Source: Stenotrophomonas maltophilia
GTDB taxonomy: Bacteria > Pseudomonadota > Gammaproteobacteria > Xanthomonadales > Xanthomonadaceae
NCBI RefSeq assembly: GCF_006974125.1
Contig: NZ_CP037858.1
Location: 3,162,001 to 3,226,000 of the forward strand
DNA length: 64,000 bases
Direction of reading: 5' to 3'
This document shows positions 46,921-55,892 of this stretch, piece after piece. How positions within the stretch are numbered: position 1 is the first letter of the stretch; the number at the start of each line of letters is the position of its first letter. The translations under genes and the position numbers were made by a program. Below the pieces are notes generated by a model. It had not been told where the DNA came from. It was given only the letters and a program-made list of their open reading frames with translations, and did no database searches.

Positions 46921-47942
46921 CGGGCCACGCGCATCGGTGCGGCCAGGTCGGCCAGCGCCGGCTTGATGCGGTTGTCCAGCAGCTGCTGCAGTGGTGCCAG
47001 TTCGCGGTAGCGCGGCAGCACTTCATCCAGATAGGTGATGAAGCGCGGCGCGTCGTCGAGGTAATGGCCCTTGTTGTCGCGGTAGCGCAGGCGGCAGAAC
47101 AGGCCAAGGATCTTTACGTGGCGCTGGATGCCCATCCAGTCGGCATCGCGCAGGAAGGTGGCGCGGTCGGGCACCGGCAGGCCGGCCTCGCGCGCACGCT
47201 CGTGGTACTGCGCCAGCCATTCGTCCACACGCTGCAGCGGCCAGCTCAGGAAGGCGTCCTTGAACAGGCTTACCGCGTCGTAGGCGATCGGGCCGCGCAC
47301 CAGGTCCTGGAAATCCAGTACCGCCGGGCCGTCGTCGACTGGCATCAGGTTGCGCGGCATGTAGTCGCGGTGGGTCATCAGCTGGGCCTGGCCCAGCGCG
47401 TTGTCCATCAGGCGGCGATGCACCAGCTGCAGGCCTTCGATCTCGCCGCAGTCCAGCTCCAGGTTCAGGTGCCGCTGCAGGAACCATTCGTCGAACAGGC
47501 CGGCATCACGCTGCAGCAGCGCTTCGCCGAACTGGCCGAAGTCGGCCGGCACCGGAATCGCCTGCAGGCGCAGCAGTTGTTCGATCGAGCGGCCGAACCA
47601 TTCATCGGCGTTGCGCTCATCGAGGATCTTCGCCAGGGTCGGGCCACCGAGATCTTCCAGCAGCAGGAAGCCGGCCTCCAGGTCCTGCGCGAGCAGCATG
47701 GGCACGCGCAGGCCGTTGTCGTGCAGCAGGCCGCGCATGCGCAGCCACGGCCGCGGATCTTCCAGCCCCGGCGGGGCGTCCATCACGATGTGGCTGCCGC
47801 GCGTGCTGGTGGTGCGCCAGTAGCTGCGCATGCCGGCATCGACCGAAGCGCGCTCGACCACCGCGTTGGCATCATCGAGCTGGGTACGGGCCCACCGCAG
47901 GCGCTGCGCGCTGCGCTGGGGATCGGAGGCGGGTTCGGTCAT
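46917..47942 (-). CDS. amgK: Anomeric MurNAc/GlcNAc kinase (AmgK-like phosphotransferase)
   Basis: A 341-residue aminoglycoside-phosphotransferase-fold kinase. The catalytic loop THRDYMPRNLMP and the metal-binding VLDFQDLVRGPIAYD segment (about residues 200-225) are intact. Next to murU it most likely phosphorylates N-acetylmuramate at C1 for peptidoglycan recycling. The automatic label aminoglycoside phosphotransferase would be misleading. It is first in the amgK-murU pair. Confidence 0.88.
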   Translation of the reverse strand: MTEPASDPQRSAQRLRWARTQLDDANAVVERASVDAGMRSYWRTTSTRGSHIVMDAPPGLEDPRPWLRMRGLLHDNGLRVPMLLAQDLEAGFLLLEDLGGPTLAKILDERNADEWFGRSIEQLLRLQAIPVPADFGQFGEALLQRDAGLFDEWFLQRHLNLELDCGEIEGLQLVHRRLMDNALGQAQLMTHRDYMPRNLMPVDDGPAVLDFQDLVRGPIAYDAVSLFKDAFLSWPLQRVDEWLAQYHERAREAGLPVPDRATFLRDADWMGIQRHVKILGLFCRLRYRDNKGHYLDDAPRFITYLDEVLPRYRELAPLQQLLDNRIKPALADLAAPMRVAR

Positions 47943-48004
47943 GCAGGCATATCCGGGCGCGCCGGGCGCGCCAACGTCGGGAACAGGAAAGGAAGGGGAC
48001 GGGG

Positions 48005-48274
48005 TCAGCGGCGGCCGCTGAACAGGCGCAGGACGGCCAGCACGGCCACCGCGCCCACCACCGCACCGAGGAAACCGGCCGGTTCACCGGGGGCGTACCA
48101 GCCCATGTACTGGCCGAACCAGCCGGCCAGCAGCGCGCCAAGGATGCCCAGCACGATGGTCAGCAGGCAGCCCATGCGGTTGTTGCCGGGCATGAAGAAG
48201 CGCCCGAGCAGGCCGACGAAGAAGCCCACCAGCAGGATGTACAGCCAGCTGCTGCTGCCGAACAGACCATTCAT
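48005..48274 (-). CDS. GlsB/YeaQ/YmgE family membrane protein
   Basis: An 89-residue protein with three hydrophobic helices (about 8-29, 36-56 and 66-84). LVGFFVGLLGRFFMPG at the start and GCLLTIVLGILGALLAGW in the middle are the transglycosylase-associated (GlsB/YeaQ/YmgE) family pattern. These are small stress-linked membrane proteins of unknown activity. ATG 48274 is chosen over the longer open frame because the first helix begins here. Confidence 0.9.
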   Translation of the reverse strand: MNGLFGSSSWLYILLVGFFVGLLGRFFMPGNNRMGCLLTIVLGILGALLAGWFGQYMGWYAPGEPAGFLGAVVGAVAVLAVLRLFSGRR

Positions 48275-48343
48275 GCGCGCGGATTCCGCTTGAGTGTGGA
48301 CGCAGCCTAGCAAGGCCAGGCTGCGTCCGTCACGGGTGCCGGA

Positions 48344-49837
48344 TCAGCAGCAGCCGTGGTCGCCGTGGCGGGTGCCGCTGTCGGCGGCCACCGGCGAACC
48401 GCTGGTCTCGCCGCGCAGGCTGGCGGCGTAGTGCTCGCTGATCACCTTGGATACGCAGGCGGTGACCTTCTTGCCCATCGGGATGTGCAGGAACTCGTTC
48501 GGGCCATGCGCGTTGGAGTGCGGGCCGAGCACGCCGGTGATCATGAACTGCGCACCCGGGAACTTCTCGCCCAGCATGCCCATGAACGGGATCGAGCCGC
48601 CTTCGCCCATGTACATCGCCGGCTTGCCGAAGAAGGCCTGGCTGGCGTCGTCGATGGCCTGGGTCAGCCACGGCGCCATGGCCGGGGCGTTCCAGCCGGT
48701 GGACGCCTTTTCAAGGTCCAGGGTGACCTGCGCGCCGTTCGGCGGGTCGCGCAGCAGCGCTTCCTTCAGCAGTTCGCCGCAGGTCTTGCCATCGGCGGTT
48801 GGCGGCAGGCGCAGCGACAGCTTCACCGAGGTCTGCGGGCGCAGCACGTTGCCGGCCGATTCCAGCGGCGGCATGCCGCCGACGCCGGTGACCGACAGCG
48901 CCGGGCGCCAGGTGCGGTTGAGCACCAGCTCGGTCAGGTCCTCGTTCATCGGGCGCAGGCCGTCGACCATCGGGAACTTCTCGAAGATCTCGGTATCGAC
49001 CACTTCGGCGGCGCGCTTGGCCTGTTCCTGGCGCTCGGCCGGGATCTCGACGTTCATGCCGTCGATCAGGATGCGGCCGGTGTCCTGGTCCTCGATGCGC
49101 GAAAGGATCTGGCGCAGCAGGCGGAAGCTGGACGGGATCACGCCGGAGGCATCGCCGGAATGCACGCCTTCGTTGAGCACCTTCACGGTGAAATTGCCGC
49201 CGGTCAGGCCGCGCAGCGAGGTGGTGCACCACAGCTGGTCGTAGTTGGCGCAGCCCGAATCCAGGCAGACTACCAGCGATGGCTTGCCGATACGGTCGGC
49301 CAGGTGGTCGACGTAGGCCGGCAGGTCGTAGCTGCCCGATTCTTCACAGGCTTCGATCAGCACCACGCAGCGCGCGTGCGGCAGGCCCTGGGCCTGCAGC
49401 GCCAGCACGGCGGCCAGCGAGCCGAAGATGGCGTAGCCGTCGTCCGCACCGCCGCGGCCATACAGCTTGTCGCCGCGCAGGACCGGGGTCCACGGGCCGA
49501 GGTCGTCGTCCCAACCGGTCATTTCCGGCTGCTTGTCCAGGTGGCCGTAGAGCAGGATGGTGTCGTCGCCGGTTTCGGCGCCGGTGGCCGGAATTTCCAG
49601 GAAGATCAGCGGGGTGCGGCCTTCCAGGCGCACCACCTCGACCTTCAGGCCGGGCAGCTGCTGGGCCTTGGCCCAGTTCTCCATCAAGGTGACCGCCTGT
49701 TCCATGTAGCCGTTCTGCACCCAATTGGCGTCGAACATCGGCGACTTGTTGGGAATGCGGATGTAGTCGACCAACTGCGGGACGATCTCGCTGTCCCACT
49801 TGTCATTGACGAATTGGCCGAGCTTGGCGCTGTCCAT
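48344..49837 (-). CDS. M20-family dipeptidase
   Basis: A 497-residue zinc peptidase of the M20 family, close to carnosinase/Dug1-type dipeptidases by its segments. Metal ligands are in LLYGHLDKQPE (His, Asp) and GRGGADDGYAIFG; the catalytic Glu is in EACEESGSYDLP, and a dimerisation lid lies around residues 220-380. The start is set at ATG 49837 (MDSAKLGQF), which has GGAG seven bases before it, over ATG 49855. The C-terminus has unusual pairs of His and Cys (GTRHGDHGCC). The substrate is inferred. Confidence 0.9.
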   Translation of the reverse strand: MDSAKLGQFVNDKWDSEIVPQLVDYIRIPNKSPMFDANWVQNGYMEQAVTLMENWAKAQQLPGLKVEVVRLEGRTPLIFLEIPATGAETGDDTILLYGHLDKQPEMTGWDDDLGPWTPVLRGDKLYGRGGADDGYAIFGSLAAVLALQAQGLPHARCVVLIEACEESGSYDLPAYVDHLADRIGKPSLVVCLDSGCANYDQLWCTTSLRGLTGGNFTVKVLNEGVHSGDASGVIPSSFRLLRQILSRIEDQDTGRILIDGMNVEIPAERQEQAKRAAEVVDTEIFEKFPMVDGLRPMNEDLTELVLNRTWRPALSVTGVGGMPPLESAGNVLRPQTSVKLSLRLPPTADGKTCGELLKEALLRDPPNGAQVTLDLEKASTGWNAPAMAPWLTQAIDDASQAFFGKPAMYMGEGGSIPFMGMLGEKFPGAQFMITGVLGPHSNAHGPNEFLHIPMGKKVTACVSKVISEHYAASLRGETSGSPVAADSGTRHGDHGCC

Positions 49838-50037
49838 CTGAAACTCCGGTTGCATGGGCTGTGATCGCGCCATTCTACGCCTGTGCTGGGGTAGGGTTTT
49901 TCCTACATCACGTCGGGTATTTGGCTGGCTTACGGAAATCCGGGAAACCGATAGGCTGTGCACATGTGGTGACGGACACTGTTCCTACCGACGGGATTGC
50001 CGGTCGGGACGGCCAGAATCACAAGGAGATACACGTC

Positions 50038-50364
50038 GTGCCTTGGTTTGTCGTGTTGAGGGTGCTGGTACTGGTAATGGGGATCGCTGGGGCGCATGCC
50101 GCCGAACCGATCGACATCAACCGCGCTGATGCCCAGGCGCTGCAGCAGGGATTGACGATGGTCGGAGCCGCCAAGGCCGAGGCAATTGTCGAGCACCGGC
50201 GCAGACACGGCCCGTTTCATCGCGTCGAGGACCTGACGCAGGTGAAGGGAATAGGGAATGCAATCGTCGAACGGAATCGACAGCGGATCACCGTAGGCAA
50301 CAGGCTGTTGCCGGCGGATCCGGTACCCGGATCGGTACCGGTGCGAACCGTACCCAGGCGCTGA
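50038..50364 (+). CDS. ComEA-like helix-hairpin-helix protein (GTG start)
   Basis: A 108-residue secreted or membrane-anchored protein. GTG 50038 follows AAGGAG at 50023-50028 with ideal spacing and opens a signal-like segment VVLRVLVLVMGIAGAHAAEP. Then come two helix-hairpin-helix motifs, INRADAQALQQGLTMVGAAKAEAIV and FHRVEDLTQVKGIGNAIVERN, the ComEA DNA-binding fold. ComEA pulls incoming DNA through the envelope during competence; with pilT and pilU elsewhere in the window, a DNA-uptake role is plausible but unproven. Confidence 0.88.
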   Translation: MPWFVVLRVLVLVMGIAGAHAAEPIDINRADAQALQQGLTMVGAAKAEAIVEHRRRHGPFHRVEDLTQVKGIGNAIVERNRQRITVGNRLLPADPVPGSVPVRTVPRR

Positions 50365-50595
50365 CAGCAGGAATCGTCGGAACTGGCAGGAGGCTGGTTC
50401 ACCGGACACGGGCAGGACGCCTGTGACCACCGACCGCCGCAGGATGCGGCACCAATCACCAGGATGGTGGCATCACAGACCTGTGGAAGGGGCTGAGATA
50501 CAAACAGGACAGACGCGGCCGCGTGCAGGACGCAACGCTACCCCCACAGCGCAGGATGCGAGGGGGCGGCAGCAGGCCGACAGGGACGTAACGAT

Positions 50596-50637
50596 TGCCC
50601 GGTACGACACATGGCTGTGTCGCCGGGCAGTTTCATT
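50596..50637 (+). terminator. Strong hairpin upstream of the L,D-transpeptidase gene
   Basis: A two-part stem, TGCCCGG-TA-CGACACA then loop TGGC then TGTGTCG-CCGGGCA (50596-50629), is followed by GTTTCATTT. It sits in the 353-base gene-free stretch 50365-50717. It could end the comEA transcript or be part of the leader of the next gene. The rest of the stretch shows no frame with protein features. Confidence 0.5.
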
Positions 50638-50717
50638 TGCGGCGCCCGGTTTTTGCCGCGGCCACCACGGGTCGATGGTGTACGGTGGCTGCTCCGCATG
50701 GAAAGGACACCCGCTGG

Positions 50718-51797
50718 ATGTTTCCGCATCGCCCCACGACCCTGATGCTCGCCCTTGCACTGGCCCTGCCGCTGCTGGCCCATGCCGCTGCGCCGACACC
50801 GGTTGCCAAGCCCGCCGCTGCCGCCAGCACGGCCGACGTGCGCGGGCCGACTGACCTCAAGCCGGGCGAATACCTGTGGCATCCGGAAATCTCGCCGAGC
50901 GGCCCGATCGTGCTGGTGGTCAGCCTCGATGAGCAGCGCGCCTACGTGTACCGCAACGGCATTGCCATCGGCCTGACCACGATCAGCTCGGGCAAGGCCG
51001 GGCACGAAACACCGACTGGTGTGTTCACCATCCTGCAGAAGGACAAGGACCACAAGTCCAACCTCTACAACAGTGCGCCGATGCCCTACATGCAGCGGCT
51101 GACCTGGGACGGCATCGCCCTGCATGGCGGCAGCCTGCCCGGGCATCCGGCCTCGCACGGCTGCGTGCGCCTGCCGCAGGCCTTCGCGCAGAAGCTGTTC
51201 AGTGAAACCCAGCGCGGCGATACCGTGGTCGTGGCCGATGCCAAGAGCTCGCCGATGACCCTGGCCTATCCGTCGGTGCTGGCGCCGGTCAACGCGCGCG
51301 GGCAGGCGCTGCCGGAAACCGAGGGTGTGGCCACCCAGGGCTGGTGGAATGACAGCGCGGCGCCGGCCGGGCAGGTCGGCATCCTGGTCAGCCTGCACGA
51401 CCAGCGCCTGTACGTGCTGCGCGATGGCGTGATGATCGGCGAGTCGCCGTTGAAGGCCGATGCACTGCCGGCCTTCCAGGGCACGACCCTGTTCGTGATG
51501 GGGCAGGGCTACAGCGACACCCCCAGCCCGCTGGACGCGAACCAGCGCCTGCACCAGTGGACGGCCTATCCGCTGCTGGGCCAGGACCGTGCCCAGGCCA
51601 CCCCGGACCTGCTGGCCACGCCCTCGCTGCCGATGGCGTTGCCGGCCGATTTCGCCCGTCAGCTGTACCAGGTGCTGGTGCCGGGCACCACCCTGCTGGT
51701 GACCTCGCTGCCGGCGGTCCGCCCAAGCCCGGCTGAATCCGGAATGCAGCCGGTCTTGGAATCCGAGCCGCCAGGGTCCACCTTCAAGGGCAACTGA
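50718..51797 (+). CDS. L,D-transpeptidase (YkuD domain), secreted
   Basis: A 359-residue protein with a signal peptide (to about residue 24, LALPLLAHAAA) and an N-terminal YkuD domain with the catalytic motif HGGSLPGHPASHGCVRLP (Cys at about residue 151). L,D-transpeptidases make 3-3 crosslinks in peptidoglycan or attach lipoproteins and resist most beta-lactams except carbapenems. Residues about 220-330 look like a second, degenerate copy (ILVSLHDQRLYVLRDGVMIGES) without the HxxG/SHGC core. I infer a single catalytic centre. Its activity here is unproven. Confidence 0.9.
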   Translation: MFPHRPTTLMLALALALPLLAHAAAPTPVAKPAAAASTADVRGPTDLKPGEYLWHPEISPSGPIVLVVSLDEQRAYVYRNGIAIGLTTISSGKAGHETPTGVFTILQKDKDHKSNLYNSAPMPYMQRLTWDGIALHGGSLPGHPASHGCVRLPQAFAQKLFSETQRGDTVVVADAKSSPMTLAYPSVLAPVNARGQALPETEGVATQGWWNDSAAPAGQVGILVSLHDQRLYVLRDGVMIGESPLKADALPAFQGTTLFVMGQGYSDTPSPLDANQRLHQWTAYPLLGQDRAQATPDLLATPSLPMALPADFARQLYQVLVPGTTLLVTSLPAVRPSPAESGMQPVLESEPPGSTFKGN

Positions 51798-51814
51798 GTC
51801 CCCTCGTTGTGCCC

Positions 51815-52540
51815 ATGACTGCATCCCGCCTGTGCCGGCTGGCCGCGTTCGGCCTGCTGGCGACCTCGGCCAGCGCCCCGGCGCTGGCACAGACGCCCGC
51901 CCTCGCCACCTCTGCCGATGATCTGGCTGCCCTGCTGTCGCGCAGCGCACCCAAGGCCGACCGCCACGTGCTGCAACTGGCGGCGCATGCCATGCGCTGC
52001 GCACTGCAGCGGCCGGAGCTGGGCATCAATGGTGATCGCCTCAGCGTGATCGACTATTCGCGGCCGTCCACCGAGCCGCGCCTGTGGGTGTTCGACCTGG
52101 CCCACCAGCGCCTGCTGTTCGAGGAATGGGTGGCGCATGGCCGCAACAGTGGCGAGAACCGCACCGAGCACTTCTCCAACCGCGATGGCAGCTTCATGTC
52201 CAGTCTTGGCGCGTTCACCGCGCAGGAGACCTACATGGGGGGCAATGGATATTCGCTGCGCCTGGCCGGGCTGGAACCGGGCTTCAACGACCGCGCGCGT
52301 GACCGAGCAATCGTCATCCACGGCGCGCCGTACGTGAATCCGGCCACCGCACAGCTGCAGGGGCGGCTGGGGCGCAGCCTGGGCTGTCCGGCGGTGCGGC
52401 TGTCGGTAGCCAAGCCGCTGATCGATGCGTTGCGTGGTGGCACGATGGTGTTTGCTTACTACCCCGACCAGGATTGGCTGAAGCACTCGCAGCTGCTGGC
52501 CGGCGGGTGCGGTGGCCAGGGCACGCTCGCCACGCGGTGA
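51815..52540 (+). CDS. L,D-transpeptidase catalytic-domain protein (DUF4850/PF13645-like), secreted
   Basis: A 241-residue precursor with a signal peptide (to about residue 26, SAPALAQTP). The C-terminal half has the variant L,D-transpeptidase core IVIHGAPYVN and RSLGCPAVRL, where His and Cys are conserved. It belongs to the murein L,D-transpeptidase catalytic domain family, common in Bacteroidetes and Proteobacteria. ATG 51815 is preferred over GTG 51809. It follows the YkuD gene by 17 bases, so two candidate crosslinking enzymes form one unit. Confidence 0.85.
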   Translation: MTASRLCRLAAFGLLATSASAPALAQTPALATSADDLAALLSRSAPKADRHVLQLAAHAMRCALQRPELGINGDRLSVIDYSRPSTEPRLWVFDLAHQRLLFEEWVAHGRNSGENRTEHFSNRDGSFMSSLGAFTAQETYMGGNGYSLRLAGLEPGFNDRARDRAIVIHGAPYVNPATAQLQGRLGRSLGCPAVRLSVAKPLIDALRGGTMVFAYYPDQDWLKHSQLLAGGCGGQGTLATR

Positions 52541-52574
52541 TGCACGACGGCGCGCGACATGATGCAATGCGCCG

Positions 52575-53180
52575 ATGAACATCGACTCCCTGCTGCACAC
52601 TCCGAGCCAGGTGATCTCCAGCCTGGACTACCGCCGCGAACGGTGGCGCAACGGCCTGGGCTGGACCCGCGAGATCCTGCGCCTGCCGGTGCAGGGCGAT
52701 GACTGGGCGCTGCGCCTGTCGGTGGCCGAGATCGAGCAGGACGCGGCGTTCTCCGCCTTCCCTGGTGTGGAGCGCGAGCTGGTGCTGCTGCAGGGCAATG
52801 GCGTGCGCCTGCGCTTCGACGATGACCGCGTGGCCGACGTGTTGCCACCGCATGGACGGGTGCGCTTTGCGGGTGAGGAAACACTGCACGGTGAACTGGT
52901 GGACGGCATCACCCACGACTTCAACCTGATGTGGAAGCGCGAACTGCTGCAGGCCGAACTGCTGCACCGGCCATTGGTGGGGTCGATGTTCTTCTTCTGC
53001 GAACCGGGTGTGGCCTGGGCGCTGCACCTGTTGGCCGGGCACGCCGAATTTGGTGAGGACAGTGGATTGCCGGCCATGCAGGCCGGCGATACCGCGTGGT
53101 TGGCAGCCGGTGAACGTCAGCGGCACGCGTTGCAGGGCGGTGGCGAGCTGTTGGCGATCCGGGTCAGTGCGGCGGGGTGA
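52575..53180 (+). CDS. hutD: HutD family protein
   Basis: A 201-residue cupin-fold HutD/Ves protein: the N-terminal YRRERWRNGLGWTREILRLP, GDDWALRLSVAEIEQDAAFSAFPGVER and VDGITHDFNLMWKRE match the family. HutD usually accompanies histidine-utilisation genes and is proposed to bind formyl-glutamate-like pathway products to limit flux; no hut gene is nearby. It follows the L,D-transpeptidase genes by 34 bases. Confidence 0.88.
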   Translation: MNIDSLLHTPSQVISSLDYRRERWRNGLGWTREILRLPVQGDDWALRLSVAEIEQDAAFSAFPGVERELVLLQGNGVRLRFDDDRVADVLPPHGRVRFAGEETLHGELVDGITHDFNLMWKRELLQAELLHRPLVGSMFFFCEPGVAWALHLLAGHAEFGEDSGLPAMQAGDTAWLAAGERQRHALQGGGELLAIRVSAAG

Positions 53181-53208
53181 TGATTCGTTGGCGCCGGCGG
53201 GCACGGCC

Positions 53209-53255
53209 AGCCGAGCATGGCTCGGCTCTACAGTAGATCCACGCCATGCGTGGAT
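53209..53255. repeat. Two SMAG palindromes, inverted
   Basis: AGCCGAGC-ATG-GCTCGGCTCTAC (53209-53231) is followed by GTAGATCCACGCC-ATG-CGTGGAT (53233-53255). The two have different stems but opposite orientation, so this is a mixed doublet. It lies between the convergent hutD and flavoreductase genes. Confidence 0.8.
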
Positions 53256-53264
53256 GCGGCCACC

Positions 53265-54869
53265 TCAATACACATCGCGCCGGTAACGACCGGCCAACAG
53301 CAACGCTTCCTTGCCGTCCGCTCCCAGCACCTGCTCGATCACCGCATCCACCGCCGGGGCCATGCCCTGCAGGCTGCCGCAGACCAGGATCGCCGCGCCT
53401 TCATCCACCCACTGCCGCAGCGTTGCCGCTTCGGCCAGCAGCCGGTCCTGCACGTAACGGTGCACGCCGCCATCACGGCTGAACACTGCATCCAACCGCG
53501 CCAGCGAGCCGTCGGCCAGCATCGCCTGCAGTTCTTCACCGAAGTGGAAGTCGTGCGCAGCGGTGCGCTCACCGAACAGCAGCCAGGTACGGCGTGCGCC
53601 ACGCTGGGCACGTTCGTGCAGGTGCGCGCGCAGGCCGGCGATGCCGGTGCCGTTGCCGATCAACAGCAGCGGCACGTGGGCGGCGACGCCATGGAAGTTG
53701 TCGTTGCGACGCAGCCGCAGCTGCACCGGCTCGCCGATGACCGCGTGGTCGCACAGCCAGCCGCTGCCGATGCCGGGTGTACCGTCCGCGCGCAGCTGGC
53801 GACGCAGCAGCAGTTCCACCGCGCCACCGGCCATCACCGAGGCGATCGAGTATTCGCGATGCGGCAGCGGCTGCAGGGTCGCCAGCAATGCGGGCAGATC
53901 ACCCGGGGGAACCAATGAGGGCAGGTGCGAGCGCGCGACGCGTGCCAGCAACGTCTGCCCGTCATCCAGCACGATGTCCGCATCGAAGCGTTGTGCGTCC
54001 AGCCAGGCACGTACGGTGTGCGATGCATGCTGCGGGCCGATCTCGGCGATGTCGCCGGCCTGCCACTGCGCATCTGCATCGGCCGGTGGCTGCAGGCGTA
54101 TCCAGTACACCGGGCCGCCGGGGCTGCCCGGGTTCAGATGCGTGCGCTGCAGCAGCGTCCACGGCTGGTACTCGGCCGGACTCCAGTCGGGCAGTTCGCT
54201 GGCGTTACCGCCGAGTTGTCCCAGCAACTGCTGCCAGTGACGCAGCGCGGCCGGATCGGCGTTGTCGACGTCGATCGCATCGAACAGAGGGTGCGCGCCG
54301 TGCTGGCGCAGCCATTGGTCGAGCTGGTGGCCGAATCCGCAGAAGTGGCCATAGCTGCGGTCGCCCAGCGCGAGCACGCCGTAGCGCAGGTGCTGCAGCG
54401 AGGGCGGCGTGGCCATCACCCCGCGCAGGAAGGGCAGGGCGTGGTCGGGCGGATCACCTTCGCCGGTGGTGCTGGCGATGAACAGCGCGCGCTGGCTGTC
54501 GGCCAGCAGCGCCGCGTCCACCTCATGCAGGCCACGCACGCGCACCGGCACGCCGGCACCACGCAATGCCTCGGCACTGCGTTCGGCCAGTTCGCGGGCA
54601 AAGCCGGTCTGGCTGGACCAGACCAGCAGGATCGGGGGCGTGTCACCGGTTGCAGCATCGTCGCGCGGTCGCCCACGCCACCACAGTGCGGCGCAGGCCA
54701 GCGCATACAGCGCGGTGGCGATGATGGCGATCTGCGATTGCCGTTCCGGGGGCGCGCCCTGCCACCAGGCTTCGCCGAGATGCAGTCGCAGCAGCGCCCA
54801 GGCGATCAGCGCCAGCAGGATCAGTACAAGCGCGTTGCCGAGCAGCGCGCGCGACGGTCGTGTACTCAT
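53265..54869 (-). CDS. Membrane flavodoxin/NADPH-flavin reductase (sulfite-reductase-alpha-like)
   Basis: A 534-residue diflavin-type reductase with two N-terminal membrane helices (about residues 10-28 and 46-65). A flavodoxin domain (about 80-215, LLVWSSQTGFARELAERSAEAL; TGEGDPPDHALPFL) and an FAD/NADPH ferredoxin-reductase domain (about 240-534, including REYSIASVM, GNGTGIAGLRAHL and a C-terminal aromatic Y) follow. It should transfer electrons from NADPH across its two flavins to a membrane partner. It overlaps apbE by 4 bases and closes the iron-linked operon, so the PepSY and flavinylated proteins are the likely acceptors. Confidence 0.9.
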   Translation of the reverse strand: MSTRPSRALLGNALVLILLALIAWALLRLHLGEAWWQGAPPERQSQIAIIATALYALACAALWWRGRPRDDAATGDTPPILLVWSSQTGFARELAERSAEALRGAGVPVRVRGLHEVDAALLADSQRALFIASTTGEGDPPDHALPFLRGVMATPPSLQHLRYGVLALGDRSYGHFCGFGHQLDQWLRQHGAHPLFDAIDVDNADPAALRHWQQLLGQLGGNASELPDWSPAEYQPWTLLQRTHLNPGSPGGPVYWIRLQPPADADAQWQAGDIAEIGPQHASHTVRAWLDAQRFDADIVLDDGQTLLARVARSHLPSLVPPGDLPALLATLQPLPHREYSIASVMAGGAVELLLRRQLRADGTPGIGSGWLCDHAVIGEPVQLRLRRNDNFHGVAAHVPLLLIGNGTGIAGLRAHLHERAQRGARRTWLLFGERTAAHDFHFGEELQAMLADGSLARLDAVFSRDGGVHRYVQDRLLAEAATLRQWVDEGAAILVCGSLQGMAPAVDAVIEQVLGADGKEALLLAGRYRRDVY

Positions 54870-55837
54870 GAGTCCTGCTCGTCGAGCAGGCGCTGGAAGG
54901 CGCTGCTGAGGAATTCCCGCGGGCCTTCTGCGGCGCGTTGCAGGTAGCGCGCGGCCAGTCCTTCGCGTTCGGCCAGCGCCATGCCCTGTTCGCGACCGAG
55001 TACGGTCAGTGCGGTGGCCCAGGCATCGGCGTGCATGGCGTCGTCGGCCACCACCGTGACCGCCGCTGCAACCTGCCGCACCGGTCTGCCCGAACGCGGG
55101 TCCAGGCTGTGGCTGTAGGCCTCGCCATCGGCCTGGTACTGGTGCCAGCGATCACCGGAGGTGGCCACCGCCTTGCCGTCCAGCGCCAGCACCCGCGGTG
55201 GTGTTTCGGTGTGCGCGTCTTCTTCCGGCGCCGATTCCACCAGTACGCGCCATGGCTGGCCGTCCGGCTTGCGACCATAGCCAGCCAGTTCGCCACCGAC
55301 CTCGATCAGTGCAGCAGCAATGCCTTGCCCACGCAACCAGGCGGCCACGTGATCGACGCCGAAGCCCTTGGCGATCGCAGAAAGATCCAGTTCCAGTCCA
55401 CCCGGTTGCAGCAGCGCATCGTCCTGCCACTGCAGGCGCTGCCAACCGCAGCGATCGCACGTGGCCTGCAGGGTAGCGTCGTCGGGCTGGCGGCGTTCAC
55501 CGGCATGTGCACCGAAGCCCCACAGTGCAACCAGCGGGCCGATGGTGGGATCGAAGGCACCGTCACTGGCGGCAGCGATGGCCAGTGCGCAGGCCAGAAC
55601 GTGGCGCGTCTCGGCCGGCAGCACGCACCATTGGCCGGCGTTGGTGCGGTTGTAGCGGCTTAGATCCGAGCCGGGCTCCCACGTGCTCATCTGCGCGACC
55701 ACATCATCCAGCCGCGCCTGGATGCCGGCGTGCAGCGGGTGCAGGTCGCGCTGGCGCGGCGCAACCAGCGACACGCTCCAGGTGGTGCCCATGGTGGTGC
55801 CGCCGAGTCGGGCGATGTCGAGCAGGGAATCGGTCAT
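54866..55837 (-). CDS. apbE: FAD:protein FMN transferase (ApbE)
   Basis: ApbE covalently attaches FMN from FAD to Ser/Thr of exported redox proteins. The 323-residue protein shows the entry motif GGTTMGTTWSV near residue 13, the AAASDGAFDPTIGPLVALWGFG segment, LDLSAIAKGFGVDHVA and the metal-site DAMHADAWATALTVLG. There is no classical lipoprotein signal, so its side of the membrane is uncertain. It is between DUF4198 and the flavoreductase. Its likely substrate is the DUF2271 protein in the same operon. Confidence 0.93.
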   Translation of the reverse strand: MTDSLLDIARLGGTTMGTTWSVSLVAPRQRDLHPLHAGIQARLDDVVAQMSTWEPGSDLSRYNRTNAGQWCVLPAETRHVLACALAIAAASDGAFDPTIGPLVALWGFGAHAGERRQPDDATLQATCDRCGWQRLQWQDDALLQPGGLELDLSAIAKGFGVDHVAAWLRGQGIAAALIEVGGELAGYGRKPDGQPWRVLVESAPEEDAHTETPPRVLALDGKAVATSGDRWHQYQADGEAYSHSLDPRSGRPVRQVAAAVTVVADDAMHADAWATALTVLGREQGMALAEREGLAARYLQRAAEGPREFLSSAFQRLLDEQDS

Positions 55838-55892
55838 GGTGAGGCGTTGCGGCGGCGATGCCGGGGCCTGCCCGGCATCGCGGTCCACGTCA

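Noticed and set aside
46917..47942. Aminoglycoside-resistance kinase
   Set aside because: The fold is shared, but tight coupling to murU and the family segments fit AmgK in cell-wall recycling.
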